From: Harmothoe impar
Lineage: Eukaryota > Annelida > Polychaeta > Phyllodocida > Polynoidae
NCBI GenBank assembly: GCA_947462335.1
Contig: OX381720.1
Coordinates: 41,957,152 to 42,021,151 of the forward strand
Direction: 5' to 3'
DNA: 64,000 bases
Shown: positions 11,501 to 18,967 of the stretch, in pieces
Position numbering within the stretch: position 1 is the stretch's first letter
How the letters are laid out: each line of letters starts with the position of its first letter
Notes under the pieces: generated by a model
Seen by the model: the letters and a program-made list of their open reading frames with translations, nothing else
Database searches by the model: none
What the model was told of the DNA's origin: nothing
Position numbers and translations under genes: made by a program

Positions 11501-14500
11501 AGAGGGCGCCGCTTGTTTCAGAGTGAGATTGATTTCTGTCTCTCCAACGATGAGCTTCGGTTGATGAGCCAGGTCAAAGTGCAGTCGCGCCATCAGCGAA
11601 AAGCGCTTGTTGGAGATTAGCTTCTTGCGCGCTTTGTACCCCGCATTCGCGTCAGTCAACGTGTCAAACTGACCGGGCGTATCTTCATGCCACCCCTGGG
11701 CGCTCATGACGCCGTCCTTCACGTCTTTGTTGTAGTTGAGTAACCCTTCCAAGTAAGCTCGGTAAGGGTAGGTCTCGGTGTTGCCAGACACTTTGAAACC
11801 GCCGATGGAGACTTGGACGTCTTTGAAGAGCGAGTGAGCCAAGTTGTTCACCGGAGCTACCGCGTCGGTGTCCTCGATCGCCGCTCCGTTCGCTTTCAGC
11901 ACTTGACATTCCAGATGAAGGTAATTCTCGTTCAGGTCTGTGTACTCTTGCGACTTGTTGATGGTGAAATTTATGTTACCTCCATCCTCTAAAGAGTTTT
12001 TTGTTTCTATCCCCAGGAAAGACGACTTTAAGATAGTAGTCTGAGTCGGCGCTACGGTGTGCAGGTCGAGCTCAGAGAGCGCGCACTCGTTACTGCTCTC
12101 GTGTACGTAAGCCATTGTGTTCTCTCTTCACGCGGCCGACAGACTGACGCCGGCCGCCTCCAGTCTTTTTATTTATACCTGAACGCCTAGGCGCTTACCG
12201 GTCGAATACATCCCCTCTACGTCTCTTGCAAGAGCCACCGCCCGTCTGAGGAGAATGCCGGCGACGTTTCGACCCTTTCTTAGACGCGACAGGCGTCTTT
12301 CCTCCCGAGAACGCCGTACTCGCCAGTCTCTTCAGAGCGCCTGCGCCTCGGTCTTTCACGCTGCTCTTTAAAGTCCGACCCGCCAGCACATCTTTAGCTA
12401 CGCCCACACCGGCGCGGAGCAGCGTTTTTCCCACCGACTTCAATAGCGGGGTAGCCGAGCGCATCAGACCTAACAGAGCGCCGCCCAAACCGTGCCCGCT
12501 CTGGAAAGAGCGCCCGCTGTACACGTTGACGCCGTTGCCCAGCTGCGCGTTGTAGTAATCGCTGTACCCTCTGCCGACGGTGCGCCTGGGTGGAAAGTAC
12601 GGAACGCGTTGACGCATCATTTTTCTCTCTTTCAGCGCTCAATAGGTCTCAGATGAAGTGTCACGGTCACCTCGCCTCTACCGAATGGGATGGAATGACC
12701 GGATCGGTCTCTTAAATAGATGCCGACCTCGGTAAACCTCTTGGATTTCAAGGGGAAATAATCCAAATGGGGAAAACTGATAGCTTGCACGCCACCTCGA
12801 CGCTTTCCGCCTCTGTCCACCGCCACGCAGCGCAACAGCGGCACTTGCATGTCGCCCACACGTCTCTCCTGGATCATGTCGGTGTATATGTACACAGAGT
12901 GCACGTCCCCGTAAACATCCATCGAGTAGGCGCCGGTAGTCGGCGACGCGAAACACGTCTTCTCTCCGAAGCCTAGAACGCATGCGAGATGCTGACTCAG
13001 CAGGACAGCACAGTGTCTCGGCGGTTTGATGGTGACGCGTTTCGTCTTGGCGTCGTACGATAAGATCCGCATCGGTTTGAGCAAGAAGCTGTCGCCCTCT
13101 AGTCTGTCATCTCGCAACGTCTCACTCAAGCGCTCGATTAGGGTGTGGTTGCTTCCGGTGAAAATAGGAGGTATCTCGAATAGGTTTGGCATGAAACTGC
13201 GCACTCCCATGTCTTTCTCCATCTCTTCGATCATCTGTCTTGCTTGATCGCTGATCGCCTTCTTCTTCACCGCCGGGGACAAGAACTGCTTGTATACGGC
13301 ATTCGTCTGTCTCAAGTCGACCTCTCTCTTGAACCTTTTTGTTTCCGGTTTCAATTGCTGCTCTTCCGACGTGTCTGATATCTCTTCCACCGTTACATAG
13401 CTCGCTTCCTTCCAGCTCAGCGGGAATTTTGAGCTGAACGTTAGCTTGCTCAGACCGTTCGCGTTTTTCATTCCCCTCCAGTCTACCTGTGGTTTTTTTC
13501 CTTCGGAGAATTTAGTTTCTTTTAAAACCTGGATCGCCTCCTCTAGCGAACCTTTGGTGCGCAGAGGAACAACGATGATCAAGTCGTCGTCGTTCACGTT
13601 AGTCCATTCTGTAGGGAGGATGATCTCAGTCAGAGCCGCTTCGTACGCTTCGGGCAGAAGGAGCGGCGAGTCGAAGTGAGTTCGGAAAGACGTCAAGCTG
13701 TTGTCAGGATAATACTCCATAGAGCTGTTGCTAGGTAGAGTGATGTTCATTTTTTTTTTTTTTTTTTTTTTTCTACGTTATTTTTTTGACGGGGATCCAC
13801 TCGTTGAACTTGTCGTCGTAACCTAACCAACGTACGAAAGCTAACTCTTTACCGTCGACGGTCTTGCGGCGCAACACCTCGTCTATCAGGTAGTTGTTGT
13901 CGTAACGACTCTTGTACACCTTCTGAACCTCTTCCGGGTAGAAGACGCCTTTTATCTCCTCGCCCTTGTCGTCTTTCAGCTCGAACCCTCTGCTTCCCAA
14001 CGTCTTAGCAACGTCGACCACTTCCTCGCGCCAGTTTCCCTCGTACCCTTTGTCGAAGGCGCCTTTAGTTCTCAACATCCTCACTCTGTCACCCGGAGCG
14101 ATGACATCGACGGCGGACGTCTTTGTTTTTTTCTTCTTTTTCCATATTTCGTCGATTTGTTTGTTAGTTGGGAGATCTTGTCGGTAGAAAACTGTTTCGC
14201 TGTTTTCCGAGCTGACTTGAGCCGGCGCCATTTTCAACGTCTTGTGGTGAGTGCGATTGTAAGAAGACACTACATGGTGCAGTACGTCTACGTAGCGATA
14301 CGTGCGCTTGTGTGTGAAATAACGCCACAGCTTCTCCTTCAGACTGCGGTTCAAGCGCTCCACTAGACTAGCTTTGATGTCGTCGTTCTCGCCAGTGAAG
14401 AACTCTATGCCCTCGCTCTTCAAGTGATCTTGAAAGATCTTGTTCAAAAACTCTTTCCCCTTGTCTGTCTGAACAGTGCGCGGTCGTCTCTCGCCAGTGC

Positions 14501-17449
14501 CTGTCATCTCTCGGAAGGCCTCGGTGACATCAGCGCCGCTCTTGGATTTGATGGGAACGGCCCACGCGTACCTAGAGAAAACGTCGATCGCCGTCACCAC
14601 GTACCGGAAGCGGTCGTTGTGAGACGCCAAAGCTTGCATGTCCATCAGATCTATCTGCCACTGCTGATCGATTGCGCCGGTTATAGTCTTGTTCCTTGCG
14701 AATTTTCTCCGAATGGGTTTATGTTTAGTGTAGGCGTCCAGCGACACTAAAGCATCTCGGATGACGGCCGGGTTCAGGTGGCGAAAATGCTGTTTCTGGA
14801 GTTTAGTCACGCTAGTGAAACTGGAGGGCGCTTTGACGTCGGTATATCTAGCTACTACGCGCTTCTTTTCTTTTTCCTTCTTGGTCAGTCTCTTCACTGG
14901 TTTGCCCATGGTGGGCCTGTTGAGGGCGTGAACGACGAGCTCGCCGCTAGGCGGTTGCGCCCTCTCCTTTTCTTACTCGCCACGCTCCTATAGGAAGTCG
15001 GAGTTTGGAAAAGTTCACTGTCGTCCTCCTCGTCGTCAGAGGATTGATCATCCACCTGGAGAGAAGAGTCTGCTGCTGCTACTGCTGCTGCTGCTGCTGC
15101 TGCTTCTCCTTCTTCCGAGTCGAAGCTCGGTCGTTTCCGACCTCTGTCAGCAAGCCGTGTGTCCAAACTTCGGCCAGGTCCGCTCGCTTTATACAGATGG
15201 TTTCCGATCAAGGAGTCTGTGGGAACTGCTTCGCGCAGCGCTTTCGTGAACGGCGAGTAGCCCGCCGGTCTGGGCGCCGTCTTCCTGAACCTGGCAGCGT
15301 CGTTCAGTAAGTCCACTATGTTGATGCGATGCTCAGGTGGTATTCTCCGACCCGACATCTCGCGCACCGCACCGTCCTCGTTCCACTTGATCACACCGGA
15401 TTTCTCCAATTGTTTGTACAGCGCCACGGTCCGAGTGCGATTCCTCTTGGGAACTTGGTTCACCAACCGCTCGAGTAGGGACGCGCTGGCCTCTTCAGCA
15501 GACTGACGGAGGTGAGCCGGGGGCGAAGAAGAGTAGGACGAAGAGATGTTGCTGTTGTGGGGATTCGCGAGAAAAAATTGCAATCTATTCAACAACCTTC
15601 GGTATTTCAACATTTTCTCGCGCGATTCCAAAGTGGGGTCGTTCAACACTAAATCCAAGTCCCTGTAGATAAACTGTAGCACCTGGTGCAAGGCCGCGTC
15701 GGGATGAAGGGACTGTTCTGCCTGCTTGTGGTAATAGGCCATGTCGGCAGGTAGGCGGGCGGCGGTGGCAGGAGCGGAACTCTCGTTCTTTTCAGTGCGC
15801 TCATCAGGAAGAGGAGGAAGGTTTGGAGCAGTAGAAGTACTAGCAGCAGCGACTGCAGTAGTAGCAGCGCTAGTAGTAGCAGCAGCAGCGGGCACATGAT
15901 GAAGTAGACCTGCTCGTGATGATTTGTAGAGCGGCTCAGGATCCACGAGCGCTAAACGTTTGTAGTGTTGTTGCTGCTCTGAGTCCGTCATGGGGACGAC
16001 GGTGGCAATGACGCTGGTGGTGGCGGTAGTGGTGGTGGTGGTGGTGCTGTCGGCGAGTAGGTGTCGAATGAGGTGTCTCATATACGGAGAATGCTCTTTA
16101 TAAGCGGTAAGGCCATCCCTATGAGAGCCGGAATGAGGAAACCTCCCTCTTGTACCAAGACGCGTCTCTTTTTTTTGATGGGCGTAGATTTTTTGCCGAC
16201 CTCCCTCAACACGTCAGCCGATTCTCGAAGCTTGTCCAGTTGTTTGTCGCTGAGCGGGATGTTCCCTACCAGTAAATTGTGACAGATCTCACTTAACGCT
16301 GCGATCAGATCGTCGCTTCCAGAGTCTATTAGATGCGAGCAGTCCTTTGGCGAGCACTTAGCTAAGTGCTTGAGAGTACCAAAGTGTCTTTCGAGTAGAT
16401 GAGAAGACATTTTTTTGCTACTGCTTTCTCTTGTTCTTTTTTTTGTCTAGCGGTACGAACACTAGCTGAGAGTGTATGGACGTCAAAGAGGAGCGTATTC
16501 TCAGATCGTCAGGTGTTGACTGCTTGAAGTCCAGAAGGAGGTATGAGTGAGGTCGCTTGAGTTCATGGGTAAATATACTAGAGAGGGCCGCCGCGTTGGA
16601 CGGAAACACCTGGCGAGACAGACTAGCTATTTGCCCCATGTCGCGCGGGTTCTTGAAAACGATCATGTAGTGAGCGTTCAGACTCATAGTTCGAAAGTCG
16701 GGTGATTTCTGGAATAGGTTCTGAGTGATGTATATGACGCTCACGTTCCAGTGATGCGAGTATTTAGTAAAGATGTCGGCTACCACTTGCTGATTGGAAC
16801 TGCTCATCAGATCGTCCAATATCAGTAGAGTATGGGGTCGTAAAGCGTCTTCTGCTACTTCCACGTCTCCCGCTATAGACTCTTTGCTAGGAAGACCTTC
16901 TCTGAATTCCACACCGTACTGATTTTGCATTTTTTCAAACAGAGGTTGCCACTCGCCGTAATGGTAAAAAGTCTTTTCCACCGGCGGCGTGACCAAATTG
17001 TTCACGTCGCTCAGAAATTGATCCACCAAGCGCGATTTTCCACAACCCGACGGACCGCTAATGATACAACTAAAGGGTCCTTGTAGTCGAGCGTCGAAAT
17101 GAATTTCTGTGAAGAGTTTGCTTTTACTACTGGACATTTTTTTGGTTTTTTTCAGGACGCGTCAGAGAGCGGTTGTGTGTCTGACTGTCTGCTGTGTTTC
17201 TCACTCGAACGGTCGGTAGTGAATGGTTGTGGAGAAAAGTCAGCCGACCTTTTTATTGATACCGGCCGGTGTCACAGTAGCGGCGGCAGAAGTGACTTTT
17301 TTTTCTTTTTTTTTTTTGCGATAAAATTCTATTTTCACTCAATAGTCATAAATGTTTGTATCAGACTCCAGAGGAGTCTGATACAAATATTTATTTTTTT
17401 TATTTAAAAAGAAGAGGAGGAGGAAGAGGAGGAGGAAGAGGAGGAAGAG

Positions 17450-17480
<31 letters not shown>

Positions 17481-18916
17481 TTGATCATTTAGGCAAAGCT
17501 CGTCGCTTTGCCGCTTTTTTTTCTATTTCTGTGTTGTGACACGATCGTCTCGAAAAAGCAATAAGGCGTGTGAGCGCGGCGGTGACAAATACATATTGGA
17601 GCGTATGGTTTAAAATAGTGCGTCCCTATCTTCTTCAATTCGGCTGCGTTGCAATATGCGGGATAACAAGTGACGACGTCGAAACGTTTAGAGACCGTGT
17701 TCACGTCGGCCACAACGCGCGCCCACCGAGTGGGAGCTGCAGTCGCTCCCAAGAAACCGATCGGCTTGTCGAATCGTTTCATAGCACTTATTCTCACTTT
17801 ATAAGAGGAGGCAGGGTGAGGAGAGTAGCGGCGCTCTTTCTTTTCATGAAACGCCCAACGAGTGGGGGCGCTGAGAGCGGCTGTTATGCAATGGTAGAGT
17901 AAATGCTGTTCTGAGAAGACGGCTCTCGGCCATGTCGCTACGTTTTCCTTTTCCGCTCTTGTATAACGACGATGGCGCTCAGCTTTGCATTTCTCGAGAA
18001 TTCGGTACGCTTCAAGAGAAGCGTGAACCTCAACTACGTGACGCTCTCTCCTTTGAGATAAAAAAATAGCCGGGCAGTTGAGGAGAGCACTTTGTTCGCG
18101 CGACCGTCTTTTAGAAACTCGCGCCCTCTGCAGCGCCATATTTCTTTCCTCCGAAACAAAAAAGACTGAGTGAAAATAAAAAATTTTAAGAAACAAAAAG
18201 CTCAAACAAAAAAAATAAGCAATAAGCAGACTCAGCTCGAAATTCCCTGCTGGCGTGATGGCGGTGACTGCAGGCGGTGGCGGCGGTCGGCTGGCCGGCG
18301 GTGGCGGTGTCGGCGGCGATGGTAGAAGGGTGTGTGGAAAGAGAGACGCATCTCAGTCTTTTATAGGAGCGGCGAGTCTGACATTTTCAGCTGTCGCATG
18401 CTGACCTGCTGCTATCATAAGAGAAACAAAAGCCCTAATCACGCTTTTCAGCTGGATCCTTCCACCCCGCCAGACATGGATCCAGATGGGAAGGTGGTTT
18501 AAAATTAAATCCGTGTACCGACTGTCATACAATAGAGTAATTAGTTGAACGCGTGTTACCTGTATAAAGGATTAGCGGGTCATGGGCTCAGCGTGTGTAT
18601 AGAAAAACAACTACAGGTAGCGTGAACAAAGCGACCCCCTCCCTTTCTGTCACTCTGTCTGTGACTAGAGGGTGTGCGTGTGGTAAGCGGCTTAAATCTA
18701 AAGAAAAACAAATCACCCTCTCCTGTCGTCAGCAGTCAGCCGGCCGGCGGCTGGAAAATGCGATTAGAGGGATGATGAGCCGCGTAGTAAGCGACTTAAG
18801 GCTGATCTAAAGACCTGCCGTGAGGGGGCAGCTGGCCGGTGGCTTGAAAAAAAGGGGGGAGTAAGGGTATATAAGGGGGAGTGAAACCGTATTCGGCATC
18901 GTCATCATCGTTCACG

Positions 18917-18967
<51 letters not shown>

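Noticed and set aside
15649..15897. Leu-rich minus-strand frame within the 395-aa gene
   Set aside because: It is an out-of-frame reading of Ala/Ser-coding repeats; the 395-aa frame carries the conserved block.
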